DNA from: Glycomyces buryatensis
GTDB lineage: Bacteria; Actinomycetota; Actinomycetes; Mycobacteriales; Micromonosporaceae
Reading direction: 5' to 3'
Assembly: GCF_004912275.1 (NCBI RefSeq)
Contig: NZ_STGY01000079.1
Span: 1 to 62,412, forward strand
DNA: 62,412 nt
Shown: one piece after another, positions 24,695 to 33,556 of the stretch
Position numbering within the stretch: position 1 is the first letter of the stretch
Layout: each line of letters begins with the position of its first letter
Program-made: the position numbers and the translations under genes
The notes under the pieces: generated by a model
The model's input: only the letters and a program-made list of their open reading frames with translations
Databases searched by the model: none
Told to the model about the DNA's origin: nothing

Positions 24695-25096
24695 CTACTG
24701 GGCGGGACGCGGAGGCATCGGCGGCTCCAGGGTGCTGAGCGCCCGGGCGTCGACGTGGCCCCGCTTGCGGAAACCGTTGAGCACGAACACGTTCATGACA
24801 TGCAGGATGCCGAGCACCAGCAGCACGGCGCCGACCTTCATGGCGACGGTCTCGAAGACGCCGCGGGCGTCGATGATCGGTTCGGCGGTGCGCAGCCACA
24901 GCGCCACGAAGCCGAAGTTGAGCAGGTAGAAGCCGACCTGGAGCAGCTTGTTCACCGCTTGGGCGAGCTGCTCGTCGCCGGCGAAGACGTCCTTGATGAA
25001 GTGGAAGCCGTTGGCTCCCAGCACGCGAGCGACCCAGATGGTCAGGGGGATCGCGATGACGAGGTAGGCGATGTAGCCGATGACTGCCATGTCCAT
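24695..25096 (-). CDS. Small three-helix membrane protein paired with TetR
   Basis: 133 residues with three hydrophobic helices (about 4-24, 48-68, 86-108) and a short polar C-terminus ending PPMPPRPAQ. No family function is recognised. It is first gene of a two-gene operon with the TetR regulator. Twin palindromes upstream suggest tight control by that regulator, so the protein may act in response to the same signal, for example a hydrophobic compound. The start ATG 25096 has CGGAG about 9 nt upstream. Confidence 0.75.
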   Translation of the reverse strand: MDMAVIGYIAYLVIAIPLTIWVARVLGANGFHFIKDVFAGDEQLAQAVNKLLQVGFYLLNFGFVALWLRTAEPIIDARGVFETVAMKVGAVLLVLGILHVMNVFVLNGFRKRGHVDARALSTLEPPMPPRPAQ

Positions 25097-25130
25097 GACA
25101 GTGCTCCGTTCTCTAAGGGGGATTCCTCAG

Positions 25131-25187
25131 TTGAACATGTTCAACTTTCTGAGCAGAACGCTACTCTAATCTTTTGAACATGTTCAA
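25131..25187 (-). promoter_or_regulatory. Twin TetR-type operators TTGAACATGTTCAA
   Basis: Two identical perfect 14-bp palindromes sit at 25131-25144 and 25174-25187, centres 43 bp apart (about four helical turns). TAGAGT between them, on the minus strand, could be a -10 box. They flank the likely promoter of the membrane-protein/TetR operon, and the distal copy also lies 46 bp upstream of the hisF -10 box. Confidence 0.8.
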
Positions 25188-25232
25188 GTCTGGCCGGGAA
25201 ATATGGCGAAGACCACGGATGACCTTGCCCTG

Positions 25233-25238
25233 TAGGCT
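25233..25238 (+). promoter_or_regulatory. Leaderless -10 hexamer TAGGCT for hisF
   Basis: TAGGCT ends 6 nt before GTG 25245 with no ribosome site, the same spacing as other leaderless genes here. Confidence 0.65.
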
Positions 25239-25244
25239 TGCGGC

Positions 25245-26006
25245 GTGACTGTTGCGGTGCGTGTGATTCCCTGCCTGGACGTGGATGCCGGGCGGGTTGT
25301 CAAGGGTGTGAACTTCGAGAACCTGCGGGACGCGGGCGACCCCGTCGAGCTGGCCGCCGCCTACGACGCGGCCGGGGCCGACGAGCTCACCTTCCTCGAC
25401 GTCACCGCCTCCTCCGACGGGCGCGCCACCATGTACGACGTGGTCGCCCGCACCGCCGAGCAGGTCTTCATCCCGCTCACCGTCGGCGGCGGCGTCCGCA
25501 CCCCCGACGACGTCGACAAGCTGCTGCGCGCCGGGGCCGACAAGGTCGGCGTCAATACCGCCGCCATCGCCCGCCCCGAGGTCATCTCCGAGATCGCCGA
25601 CCGCTTCGGCAACCAGGTTCTCGTGCTCTCCGCCGACGTCGCCTCCGGCTCGGGCACCGACTCGGGCTGGGAGGTCACGACCCACGGCGGACGCAAGCGC
25701 ACCGGCATCGACGCCGTCGAGTGGTGCGCCCGGGCCGCCGAGCTCGGGGCGGGGGAGATCCTGCTCAACTCGATCGACGCCGACGGCACCAAGGGCGGCT
25801 TCGACCTTCCGCTCATCGCCGCCGTCCGTGCCGTCGTGGACATCCCGCTCATCGCCTCCGGCGGCGCCGGCAAGGCCGCCGACTTCCCCCCGGCCGTCGA
25901 CGCCGGGGCCGACGCCGTACTGGCCGCCTCGATCTTCCACTTCGGGGACGTCAGCATCGGCGAGGTCAAGCAGAGTCTGAAGGAAGCCGGCCACGCCGTC
26001 CGATAG
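25245..26006 (+). CDS. hisF: Imidazole glycerol phosphate synthase, cyclase subunit
   Basis: 253 residues, the normal HisF length. HisF uses ammonia from HisH to close the imidazole ring in histidine synthesis and to release AICAR. The (beta/alpha)8 barrel is complete: [17 protein letters not shown] with the catalytic-type Asp at the N-terminus, [46 protein letters not shown] and the phosphate loop IASGGAGK. It appears alone here, 12 kb from hisI, whereas the two are usually close in actinobacteria; an ABC exporter and about eight other genes lie between. Confidence 0.97.
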   Translation: MTVAVRVIPCLDVDAGRVVKGVNFENLRDAGDPVELAAAYDAAGADELTFLDVTASSDGRATMYDVVARTAEQVFIPLTVGGGVRTPDDVDKLLRAGADKVGVNTAAIARPEVISEIADRFGNQVLVLSADVASGSGTDSGWEVTTHGGRKRTGIDAVEWCARAAELGAGEILLNSIDADGTKGGFDLPLIAAVRAVVDIPLIASGGAGKAADFPPAVDAGADAVLAASIFHFGDVSIGEVKQSLKEAGHAVR

Positions 26007-26033
26007 GCGATCCGAAGAGCGAGGCCGCCGCAT

Positions 26034-26053
26034 CTCCGGCGCCGGCGCCGGAG
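26034..26053. terminator. 20-bp GC palindrome after hisF
   Basis: CTCCGGCGCCGGCGCCGGAG, 28 bp after the hisF stop, is a perfect palindrome able to form a hairpin. There is no T tract. Confidence 0.45.
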
Positions 26054-26189
26054 CGGCGTTTGCCCAATGGTTTGTCAACTGTCGTACGTGCGAGGCATGA
26101 TTGCCTGTGGTCGCTAGCCGACCGGCAAGTTCCAGCTTCGACCGACCCAATAACGACAGTGTCTGCACCCACCGCTGCCCGGAGACTTC

Positions 26190-28007
26190 ATGACCAGCCT
26201 TGACGGCACCGCGCCCGCCACAGCGAACCTGCTTCGCCAAGGCCTGCGCAATATCGGCGACATGATCCGAATCGAGCCGAAACGCTTCGCCATCGGCGCG
26301 TTCGGAGCGATGGTCAACACCGCCACCACCCTGTTCGTCTCATACGTCATCGGCTGGGTCGTCGGCCAGGTCGCCGTCCCCGCCTATGAGAACGGCGAGG
26401 TCGCAGTCGGCGCCGTCGCGATCGGCGTCGCCGCCCTCCTCGGCACCTCGGTCCTCCGCTTCGCCTCGATGTGCGCCCGCCGCATCGGCGCCGGCGCCAT
26501 GATGTTCCAGGTCCAGGCTCACTGGCGCCGCCAGGTCACCCGCCGCTACCTCGCCCTCCCCGTCTCCTGGCACCAGAAGCACCCCACCGGCACCCTGCTG
26601 TCCAACGCGAACGCCGACGTCGAGGCCGCCACCCGCCCCCTCGCCCCGCTTCCGTTCGCCGTCGGCACGATCTTCATGATCATCGTCGCCATGGGCGTCT
26701 TCGTCACCATCGACTGGGCCATCGCCCTGGTCGCGGTGTGCATGTTCCCGGTCCTGTTCACGCTCAACGCGGTCTTCGCGACCAAGGCCGCTCCGCGCGC
26801 CAAGCGGGCCCAGGAACTGCGCGCCGAGGTCTCCGCCGTCGGCCACGAGTCCTTCGACGGCGCCCTCGTCGTCAAGGCCATGGGACGCGAAACCGCCGAG
26901 ACCGAGCGTTTCACCGCCTCCACCGAGGAACTGCGCGACGCCATGATCGGCGTCGGCCGCCTGCGGGCCGCCTTCGAACCCGCCATCGCCGGACTCCCCG
27001 AACTCGGGACACTCCTGGCGCTCCTGGTCGGCCTGGCCCGCTTCGAAACCGGGGCCATGACCCTCGAAGAGCTCGTCATGGTCTCCTTCATGTTCAGCGT
27101 GCTGGCCTTCCCCATCCGCGCCATCGGCTGGGTCCTCGGCGACCTCCCCACCTCCGTCGTCGGCCGCCGCCGCATCGACCACGTCCTGGCCGCCGCCGGC
27201 GACATGGAATACGGCGAGAACGCACCCGAGCACGACGGCCGGGCCGCCAAGCTCGAATTCGACTCCGTCGCGTACGCCTACCCCGACGGCACCGAGGCCA
27301 TCCGCGACGTCAGCTTCACCGTGAAAGCGGGCCGGACCGTCGCACTCGTCGGCGCCACCGGCTCCGGCAAGTCCACCCTCGCCTCCCTGTCCGCGCGCCT
27401 GACCGACCCCACCGCCGGGGCGGTCCGCATCGACGGCGTCGACGTCCGCGAACTCACCCACCCCCACCTGGCCGCGACCTGCTCACTCGTGCAGCAGATC
27501 CCGTTCATCTTCGACGACACCGTCCGCTCCAACCTCGCCCTCAACCGGCCCGGCATCGACGACACCCGCATCTGGGCAGCCCTCGCCGACGCCGGGGCCG
27601 ACAAGTTCGTCGGCGACCTCGAAGACGGCCTCGACACCGAGGTCGGCGAACGCGGCACCACCCTCTCCGGCGGACAGCGCCAGCGCCTCACCCTCGCGCG
27701 CGCCCTCGCCGGGCAGCCCCGCCTGCTCGTCCTGGACGACGCCACCAGTGCCGTCGACCCCAAGGTGGAGTCGCAGATCCTCTCCGGGCTCAAGCACTCC
27801 TCCGACGCGGCCAGCGTCCTCGTCGTCGCCTACCGCCGCGCCACCATCGCCCTCGCCGACGAGGTCGTCTTCCTCGACGGCGGCCGCATCACCGCCCGCG
27901 GCACCCACGCCGAACTGCTGGCGGGCCACCAGCCCTACGCCGACCTCGTCACCGCCTACGAACAGGCCGAGGCCGAACGCGAATTCGATGAGGAGACCAC
28001 GGCATGA
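26190..28007 (+). CDS. Heterodimeric ABC exporter half with degenerate ATPase site
   Basis: 605 residues: six membrane helices (about 25-320) fused to a nucleotide-binding domain. Walker A GATGSGKST (about 387-395) and signature LSGGQRQR (about 491) are canonical. The catalytic Glu after Walker B is Asp (LLVLDDATSAVD, about 511-522) and the switch His is Tyr (VVAYRRATI, about 545). These changes mark the non-hydrolysing site of an asymmetric exporter. Its stop overlaps the start of the partner gene by 4 nt (ATGA), so the two half-transporters are made together. This is the known plan of TM287/288, TmrAB and BmrCD; substrate unknown, drugs or lipids are likely. Confidence 0.94.
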   Translation: MTSLDGTAPATANLLRQGLRNIGDMIRIEPKRFAIGAFGAMVNTATTLFVSYVIGWVVGQVAVPAYENGEVAVGAVAIGVAALLGTSVLRFASMCARRIGAGAMMFQVQAHWRRQVTRRYLALPVSWHQKHPTGTLLSNANADVEAATRPLAPLPFAVGTIFMIIVAMGVFVTIDWAIALVAVCMFPVLFTLNAVFATKAAPRAKRAQELRAEVSAVGHESFDGALVVKAMGRETAETERFTASTEELRDAMIGVGRLRAAFEPAIAGLPELGTLLALLVGLARFETGAMTLEELVMVSFMFSVLAFPIRAIGWVLGDLPTSVVGRRRIDHVLAAAGDMEYGENAPEHDGRAAKLEFDSVAYAYPDGTEAIRDVSFTVKAGRTVALVGATGSGKSTLASLSARLTDPTAGAVRIDGVDVRELTHPHLAATCSLVQQIPFIFDDTVRSNLALNRPGIDDTRIWAALADAGADKFVGDLEDGLDTEVGERGTTLSGGQRQRLTLARALAGQPRLLVLDDATSAVDPKVESQILSGLKHSSDAASVLVVAYRRATIALADEVVFLDGGRITARGTHAELLAGHQPYADLVTAYEQAEAEREFDEETTA

Positions 28008-29782
28008 GCGAGCAGACGAACGCCGAGTCGAATCCGTTCGCGACTCTCAAACGGGGCCTCCAGCTCTCGCCCGAGCTGAAGCGCGGCCTCGGTTTCACGA
28101 TCTTCCTCGCCGCGGTGACCGCCCTGGGCCGCCTGGTCGTCCCCGTCTCCGCCCAGAAGGTCCTCGACAACGGCCTCTTCGCCGAGGCCGGCCCCAACGC
28201 CGCCTACGTCATCACCGTGATCGCCCTCGGCGCCGTCGTTCTCGGGATCACGACCGCCGCGAACTTCCTGATGAACCGGCGCCTGTTCATCGTCTCGGAG
28301 ACCGCGCTGGCGAATCTGCGCCGCCGCACCTTCCGGCACATCCACGACCTGTCGATGCTGCACCAGCAGTCGGAGCGGCGCGGCGCGCTGACCGCGCGGG
28401 TGACGACCGATATCGACCAGGTCAGCCAGTTCCTCCAGCAGGGCGGCATGGTCCTGGTGACCTCCTCGGCCCAGATCGTCGCGGCCACGGTGGTCATGGC
28501 GATCTACTCCTGGCAGCTGACGATCGCGGTGTGGATCGTGTTCATCCCGGTGACGTGGCTGATCAAGTGGCTCCAGGGGCACCTGGCGGCGGCCTACACG
28601 AACGTGCGGGTGAGCGTCTCGAAGATGCTCTCGGCGGTCTCGGAGTCGGTCGTCGGCGCCGGTGTGGTGCGGGCCTACGGGGTAGGCGCCCGCACCAGCG
28701 CCCGGCTGGACGAGTCGATCGAGGAGCATCGGGGTGACCAGCTCAAGGCGATCCGGCGCTCGGCGGTCTCCTTCGGCGCGGGCGAACTGGTGTACTTCGG
28801 TGTCAATGCGATCGTGGTCATCCTGGGCGCGTTCCTGGTCGCGGACGGGTCGATGTCGGTCGGCGAGCTGACCGCGTTCCTATTCCTGGTCGTGCTGTTC
28901 ACGCAGCCGGTGGTCATCGGCACCGAGACGCTGAACGAGGCCCAGAACGCGGTCTCCGGTTGGCGGCGGGTGCTGGACATCCTCGACACCGCCCCGGACG
29001 TGGCCGACCCGAAGGACGGCGCCGACCTCCCCGAGGGCCCGGTCGGCGTCCGCTTCGAGGGCGTCCGCTTCGCCTACCCGGGCGGGGAAGAGGTGCTGCA
29101 CGGCATCGACGTCGACATCGCGCCCAACCGCAAGGTGGCCGTGGTCGGCGAGACCGGTTCGGGCAAGACGACCTTCGCGAAGCTGTTGACGCGCCTGATG
29201 GACCCGACCGGCGGCCGGGTCGTCCTCGGCGAGACCCCGCTGACGGACGTCAAGTTCTCCTCGCTGCGATCTCGCGTGACGATGGTGCCGCAGGAGGGCT
29301 TCCTGTTCAACGGCACCCTCGCCTACAACGTCCGCTTCGCCAAGCCGGAGCTGACAGACGCCGAGATCTACGTGGCGTTCTCCGAACTGGGCCTGACCGA
29401 CTGGGTCGAGGCGCTGCCGAACGGACTGGAGACCGAACTGGGCGAGTCCGGCGCGAATGTGAGTGTCGGTGAGCGCCAACTGGTCTCACTGGTGCGTGCC
29501 TACGTCTCCGACCCGGACCTGCTGGTCCTGGACGAGGCCACCAGCGCGGTCGACCCGGCCACCGAACTGCGCCTGTCGTCCGCATTGGACGCGGTGACCA
29601 GGGGGCGTACCACCGTGATCATCGCCCACCGCCTCTCGACCGCCGAGACCTCCGATGAGGTCCTGGTCTTCGACGCGGGCAACCTGGTCCAGCACGGCCC
29701 CCACGCCGACCTGGTCCAAGAGGAGAACTCGATCTACGCGGGCCTCCACAACTCCTGGATCGAGCAGACCCGCTCCAGCTGA
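28004..29782 (+). CDS. Heterodimeric ABC exporter half with degenerate signature
   Basis: 592 residues: six-helix membrane domain plus ATPase domain. Walker A GETGSGKTT (about 381), Walker B LLVLDEATSAVD with the catalytic Glu (about 505) and switch His in IIAHRLST (about 539) are all intact. The signature is altered to VSVGERQLVSL (about 485) instead of LSGGQ. Combined with the partner, the active site is this subunit's Walker motifs plus the partner's LSGGQ, while the other site has faults on both sides. The gene overlaps the preceding one (ATGA). It ends 43 bp before an unusual 38-bp palindrome. Confidence 0.94.
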   Translation: MSEQTNAESNPFATLKRGLQLSPELKRGLGFTIFLAAVTALGRLVVPVSAQKVLDNGLFAEAGPNAAYVITVIALGAVVLGITTAANFLMNRRLFIVSETALANLRRRTFRHIHDLSMLHQQSERRGALTARVTTDIDQVSQFLQQGGMVLVTSSAQIVAATVVMAIYSWQLTIAVWIVFIPVTWLIKWLQGHLAAAYTNVRVSVSKMLSAVSESVVGAGVVRAYGVGARTSARLDESIEEHRGDQLKAIRRSAVSFGAGELVYFGVNAIVVILGAFLVADGSMSVGELTAFLFLVVLFTQPVVIGTETLNEAQNAVSGWRRVLDILDTAPDVADPKDGADLPEGPVGVRFEGVRFAYPGGEEVLHGIDVDIAPNRKVAVVGETGSGKTTFAKLLTRLMDPTGGRVVLGETPLTDVKFSSLRSRVTMVPQEGFLFNGTLAYNVRFAKPELTDAEIYVAFSELGLTDWVEALPNGLETELGESGANVSVGERQLVSLVRAYVSDPDLLVLDEATSAVDPATELRLSSALDAVTRGRTTVIIAHRLSTAETSDEVLVFDAGNLVQHGPHADLVQEENSIYAGLHNSWIEQTRSS

Positions 29783-29824
29783 GTCCCGCTTTGGTCGGCC
29801 CGGTCCGGACTGGCCTGCCGCGCG

Positions 29825-29862
29825 CCGCGAATCCTATAGGATATATCCTATAGGATTCGCGG
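29825..29862. repeat. 38-bp perfect palindrome made of two 12-bp palindromes
   Basis: The arms meet without a spacer. The core is ATCCTATAGGAT twice (29831-29842 and 29845-29856), each itself a palindrome, separated by AT, with CCGCGA / TCGCGG outer arms. It lies between convergent stop codons at 29782 and 29915. The core recurs at 34627. It may be a bidirectional terminator (17-bp stem, TATA loop) or a protein-binding site. Confidence 0.8.
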
Positions 29863-29914
29863 TTAGGGTCGCGGTTCGTGGCGCTCGCGCGGATTACGCT
29901 GTGGCACTTCGTAT

Positions 29915-30853
29915 TCAGGCGACGGTCAGAACGATCTTGCCGATGGTCCGGCCCGAGGCCAGGGACTCCTGGGCCTTCGCGGCGTCTTCGAGGGCATAGG
30001 TCTCGGAGACGGTGGGCGTGAGCTTCCCGGACTCGACCAGTTCGGCGATCGCCTTGAGTCCGTTCAGGTCCGGCTCGACCAGCATGAAGCCGGAGGCGAT
30101 GCGGGCCTGCTCGGGCTCGGCGAGTTCGGCCGGGCCGGGGAGGGTCACCAGGACACCGCCGTCCCGCAGTACCTTCGCCGAGCGGGCGGTGTAATCGTCG
30201 CCCCCGAAAGCGTCGATCACGATGTCGAGGTCGCTCAGCAACTCGCCGAAGTCGGCCGCCGTGTAGTCGATGACCTCGTCGGCGCCGATCGAGCGCAGGA
30301 ACTCGTGCTTGGCGGCGCTGGCGGTGCCGATCACATAGGCGCCCTTGGCCTTCGCGATCTGAACGGCGAGGTGCCCCACCCCTCCGGCGGCGGCGTGGAC
30401 GAGGACCTTCTGACCCGGCTCCACCCGGGCGATGTCCACGAGCGCCTGGTGGGCGGTGAGTCCTGCCAGCGGCAGCGCGGCGGCCTCGACGTGACTCAGC
30501 GCGGCGGGCTTGGGGGCGAAGTGACGGGTCGGCGCGGTGACGTATTCCGAGTAGCCGCCCGCGAACTGCGGGAAGCGCGGCAGCCCGAACACCTCGTCGC
30601 CGACCCGGTAGAGCCGCACCCCGAAGCCGACCGCCTCCACCGTGCCGGAGACATCCCAGCCCACCGTGAACGGAGGCCGGTCGCCCAGCAGCCCGCCGTG
30701 GGTCCGGACCTTCCAGTCCACCGGGTTCGTGCCCGCGGCGTGGACCTTCACCAGGATCTCGCCCGCACCGGGTTCGGGCCGCTCCGTCTCGCCGATCTTG
30801 AGCACTTCGGGCCCGCCGAGTTCTTCCTGGGTGACGGTTCGCATGGTAGCCAT
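29915..30853 (-). CDS. Zinc-free MDR NADP-dependent oxidoreductase
   Basis: 312 residues of the medium-chain reductase superfamily, quinone-oxidoreductase branch: GTNPVDWKVRTHGG in the catalytic domain, GWDVSGTVEAVG, and the NADPH-binding motif HAAAGGVGHLAVQ. The Cys and His zinc ligands of alcohol dehydrogenases are absent. It probably reduces quinones or enones with NADPH in the cytoplasm. GGAAGGA lies before the ATG. It is divergent from the GlxA-type regulator 107 bp away, so that regulator may control it. Its stop is 53 bp from the 38-bp palindrome. Confidence 0.92.
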   Translation of the reverse strand: MATMRTVTQEELGGPEVLKIGETERPEPGAGEILVKVHAAGTNPVDWKVRTHGGLLGDRPPFTVGWDVSGTVEAVGFGVRLYRVGDEVFGLPRFPQFAGGYSEYVTAPTRHFAPKPAALSHVEAAALPLAGLTAHQALVDIARVEPGQKVLVHAAAGGVGHLAVQIAKAKGAYVIGTASAAKHEFLRSIGADEVIDYTAADFGELLSDLDIVIDAFGGDDYTARSAKVLRDGGVLVTLPGPAELAEPEQARIASGFMLVEPDLNGLKAIAELVESGKLTPTVSETYALEDAAKAQESLASGRTIGKIVLTVA

Positions 30854-30960
30854 AATTGGATGGTCCTTCCGGTTTCATTGCGGTTCAACGGGACCAATTC
30901 TGCGGCCCGGTCGGCGCTCCGCCCAGAGGCCCGAAGGCCATCATGTGAAAGAATCGGGCC

Positions 30961-31974
30961 ATGTCTGTTCCGGTTCCCCACCGCGTCGCGGTCCTCGCCC
31001 TCGACCACGTCGTGGCCTTCGAGCTCGGCGTCCCCGACCGCATCTTCTCGGCCGCCGCCTACGACGACCTCCAGCCCCGCTACGAGGTCCGGGTCTGCTC
31101 CCTCGACGGCGGACCGGTGCGCACCTCCAGCGGGTTCACCATCGCCGCCGATCACGGCCCGGAGGCGCTGGCCTGGGCCGACACGGTCATTGTCGCAACC
31201 ATCCAGCCCGAGGGCCCGGTCTGCGACGTGCGCGAGATCCCCGCGGGCCTGGCCGAGGCCTTCGCGACGGTCCGCCCGGAGGCGCGGATCGTCTCCTTCT
31301 GCTCCGCCGCGTTCGTGCTTGCCGAACTGGGCCTCCTGGACGGGAAGTCGGCCACGACCCACTGGATCCTGACCGACCGGATGCAGCGCCGGTACCCCAA
31401 GATCAAAGTGGACCCCGGTGTGCTGTTCGTGGACGAGGGCCGCATCCTCACCTCCGCCGGAGCCGGCGCGGCCGTCGACCTCTGCCTGCACCTGGTGCGC
31501 CTCGACTGGGGCAGCAAGGTCGCCAATGCGGTCGCCCGCCGCTGCGTGGTCCCGCCGTGGCGCGAGGGCGGCCAGGCCCAGTTCATCGAGCGTCCCGTCC
31601 CCGACGAGCAGGACGCGAGCACCACCGACGCCCGTGCCTGGGCCCTCGCCAACCTCGACCGGCCGCTGAGCATCGATGACCTGGCGCGCCAAGCGAACAT
31701 GAGCCGCAGATCGTTCACCAGGAAGTTCCGCGAGGAGGTCGGGCAGAGCCCGACCCAGTGGCTGAACCACCAGCGCATCGAACGCGCCCGCCACCTGCTG
31801 GAGGCCACCGACCTGACGGTCGACCAGATCGCCCGACGCGCCGGCCTCGGCACCGGCGTCTCCCTGCGCCAGCACCTGCGGTCGACCGTCGGCGTCTCAC
31901 CCTCGGCCTACCGTAAGACCTTCCGCCAGAACGCTCTCGCCGGTGCCACTCCCCATGGCCGGGAACGAAGTTGA
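30961..31974 (+). CDS. GlxA-type AraC-family regulator
   Basis: 337 residues. The N-terminal half is a DJ-1/PfpI-like domain (VAVLALDHVVAFELGVPDRIF; the Cys in VSFCSAAFVLAELGLLDG at the nucleophile-elbow position). The C-terminal half has two AraC helix-turn-helix motifs (LSIDDLARQANMSRRSFTRKFREEVG and LTVDQIARRAGLGTGVSLRQHL). This is the GlxA regulator architecture. AAGAAT about 6 nt before the ATG might serve a leaderless start. It is divergent from an NADP-dependent reductase gene and a likely activator of it; inference from position only. Confidence 0.93.
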   Translation: MSVPVPHRVAVLALDHVVAFELGVPDRIFSAAAYDDLQPRYEVRVCSLDGGPVRTSSGFTIAADHGPEALAWADTVIVATIQPEGPVCDVREIPAGLAEAFATVRPEARIVSFCSAAFVLAELGLLDGKSATTHWILTDRMQRRYPKIKVDPGVLFVDEGRILTSAGAGAAVDLCLHLVRLDWGSKVANAVARRCVVPPWREGGQAQFIERPVPDEQDASTTDARAWALANLDRPLSIDDLARQANMSRRSFTRKFREEVGQSPTQWLNHQRIERARHLLEATDLTVDQIARRAGLGTGVSLRQHLRSTVGVSPSAYRKTFRQNALAGATPHGRERS

Positions 31975-32057
31975 TCCAAGGCCCACCGGTCGTGAGCATC
32001 GCGTGCGCCAGGCTTTGCGGCCTCGGATATCCGGTCGACCGGTGCTCGCCGTGCCGG

Positions 32058-32063
32058 TACCGT
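32058..32063 (+). promoter_or_regulatory. Leaderless -10 hexamer TACCGT
   Basis: TACCGT ends 7 nt before ATG 32071; no ribosome site is visible. Confidence 0.5.
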
Positions 32064-32070
32064 CCTGCCA

Positions 32071-32907
32071 ATGAAAGCCAACGCATGGGAGTGGGACGAG
32101 ACGCTGTTCTCCGGGAGCGCCGCCCATTACGGCATCGGCCGCATGCCCTACCCGTCAAGCCTCGCCGCCACGGTCTGCGACGCTCTCGATCTCGACGGCA
32201 GCGGACGGCTGCTGGATGTCGGCTGCGGTCCGGGGTCGCTGACGATGCTGTTGGCGCCCCTCTTCGCCTCCACAGTGGGCGTCGACGCCGACGGCGGCAT
32301 GATCGCCGAGGCCCAGAGCCGGGCCGACGAGGCGGGGCTGACCGACATCGAATGGCGGCATCTGCGCGGTGAGGATTTGCCGGCCGACCTGGGCACCTTC
32401 CGGGTGGCCTCGTTCGCGCAGTCGTTTCACTGGATGGACCAGTCCCTGGTCGCCCGTCGAGTCCGAGGCATGCTCGAGCCGGACGGGGCCTGGGTCCATG
32501 TCGGCGGCACCACCCATCGGGGCGCGGACGGAGAGCACCGGCCGGGGCATCCGGGCCCGCCGTGGGACCGGATCGAGGACTTGGTGGCTCGATATCTCGG
32601 ACCGGTGCGCCGGGCCGGACAGGGCTTCCTGCCGAACGGCACCCGCGGCGGCGAAGCGGCCATCATGCGGCAGGCCGGGTTCAACGACCCCACCCGGATC
32701 GCCATCGACGAGGGACGCACCGTCGACCGGGGCCTGGACGAGATCGTCTCCGCGGTGTTCTCCCTGTCAAGCTCGGCACCGCACCTGTTCGGCGACCGGC
32801 TCCCCGAGTTCGAAGCCGATCTGCGCCGCCTCCTGCGGGAAGCGGCCCCGAACGGCCGCTTCACCGAACGGACCGACACGATCGAAGTCGTGATCTGGCG
32901 CCCATGA
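32071..32907 (+). CDS. Class I SAM-dependent methyltransferase
   Basis: 278 residues. The SAM motif LLDVGCGPGSLTMLL (about 48-62) and the acidic VGVDADGGMIAEAQ that follows are typical of class I methyltransferases. FAQSFHWMDQ is characteristic of the ubiquinone/biotin-type methyltransferase branch that acts on small molecules. Substrate unknown. It is translationally coupled to a GNAT gene by an ATGA overlap, so both likely modify the same or related compounds. Confidence 0.9.
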   Translation: MKANAWEWDETLFSGSAAHYGIGRMPYPSSLAATVCDALDLDGSGRLLDVGCGPGSLTMLLAPLFASTVGVDADGGMIAEAQSRADEAGLTDIEWRHLRGEDLPADLGTFRVASFAQSFHWMDQSLVARRVRGMLEPDGAWVHVGGTTHRGADGEHRPGHPGPPWDRIEDLVARYLGPVRRAGQGFLPNGTRGGEAAIMRQAGFNDPTRIAIDEGRTVDRGLDEIVSAVFSLSSSAPHLFGDRLPEFEADLRRLLREAAPNGRFTERTDTIEVVIWRP

Positions 32908-33482
32908 CACCGCGACATCAGCCGCACGCCATGCTCACCACCGAACGCATGCGACTGCGCCACTTGCGATCAGCGGACCTTGACCTGCTGGACGAGCTGA
33001 ACCATGATCCCGATGTCATGCGCTACATCGACTGGCAGCCTCCCAGCCGAGAAGCGCTGGCCGCCGAGATCGCCGAACTCCTGGCCGTGTCGGAAAACCA
33101 CCCCGGGCACGGCCGGTTCATCGCCGAGGACCATAACGGCGTCTTCCTCGGCTGGTTCGGCCTGATCCTGCTCGCCGACGGGCCGTCCGCGCCCTCGCTC
33201 GGTTATCGGCTGCGCCCCGCCCACTGGGGCCGAGGACTTGCCTCCGAGGGGGGAAGGGCATTGGTCGACCATGCGTTCAACTCACTGGGCGCCGAGCGCG
33301 TCACCGCCGATACCATGTTCGTCAACGCCGCCTCCCGCCGAGTGATGGAGAAATGCGGACTGCGTTACCGGCGCACCTTCCACCAGCGCTTCGACAACCC
33401 GCTGCCGGGCACCGAACACGGCGAGGTCTGGTACGAGGTCACCCGCGACGAATGGGCGCGCTCCGATCCGCGGGACGGCTAG
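32904..33482 (+). CDS. GNAT acetyltransferase (RimJ-like)
   Basis: 192 residues from ATG 32904, overlapping the methyltransferase stop (ATGA); an internal ATG at 32931 is a second choice. Sequence features are those of RimJ/RimL-type N-acetyltransferases: ERMRLRHLRSADLDLLDELNHDP at the N-terminus, LGYRLRPAHWGRGLASEGGRAL holding the acetyl-CoA pyrophosphate loop, and VNAASRRVMEKCGLRY. It transfers acetyl from acetyl-CoA to an amine; target unknown. A strong terminator follows. Confidence 0.92.
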   Translation: MTPRHQPHAMLTTERMRLRHLRSADLDLLDELNHDPDVMRYIDWQPPSREALAAEIAELLAVSENHPGHGRFIAEDHNGVFLGWFGLILLADGPSAPSLGYRLRPAHWGRGLASEGGRALVDHAFNSLGAERVTADTMFVNAASRRVMEKCGLRYRRTFHQRFDNPLPGTEHGEVWYEVTRDEWARSDPRDG

Positions 33483-33494
33483 CGGGTATTCGGA

Positions 33495-33524
33495 CGGGCC
33501 GGGAGTCGTAAGGCTCCCGGCCCG
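33495..33524. terminator. Bidirectional stem-loop terminator
   Basis: An 11-bp perfect stem (CGGGCCGGGAG / CTCCCGGCCCG) with an 8-nt loop lies between the convergent GNAT and quinone-reductase genes. Confidence 0.8.
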
Positions 33525-33556
33525 GTGTCATGCCGTCCTAAATCCTGCAAGTCCGC

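Noticed and set aside
31979..32070. Extra small gene between the GlxA regulator and the methyltransferase
   Set aside because: The spacing is under 100 bp and is accounted for by the leaderless promoter of the methyltransferase.
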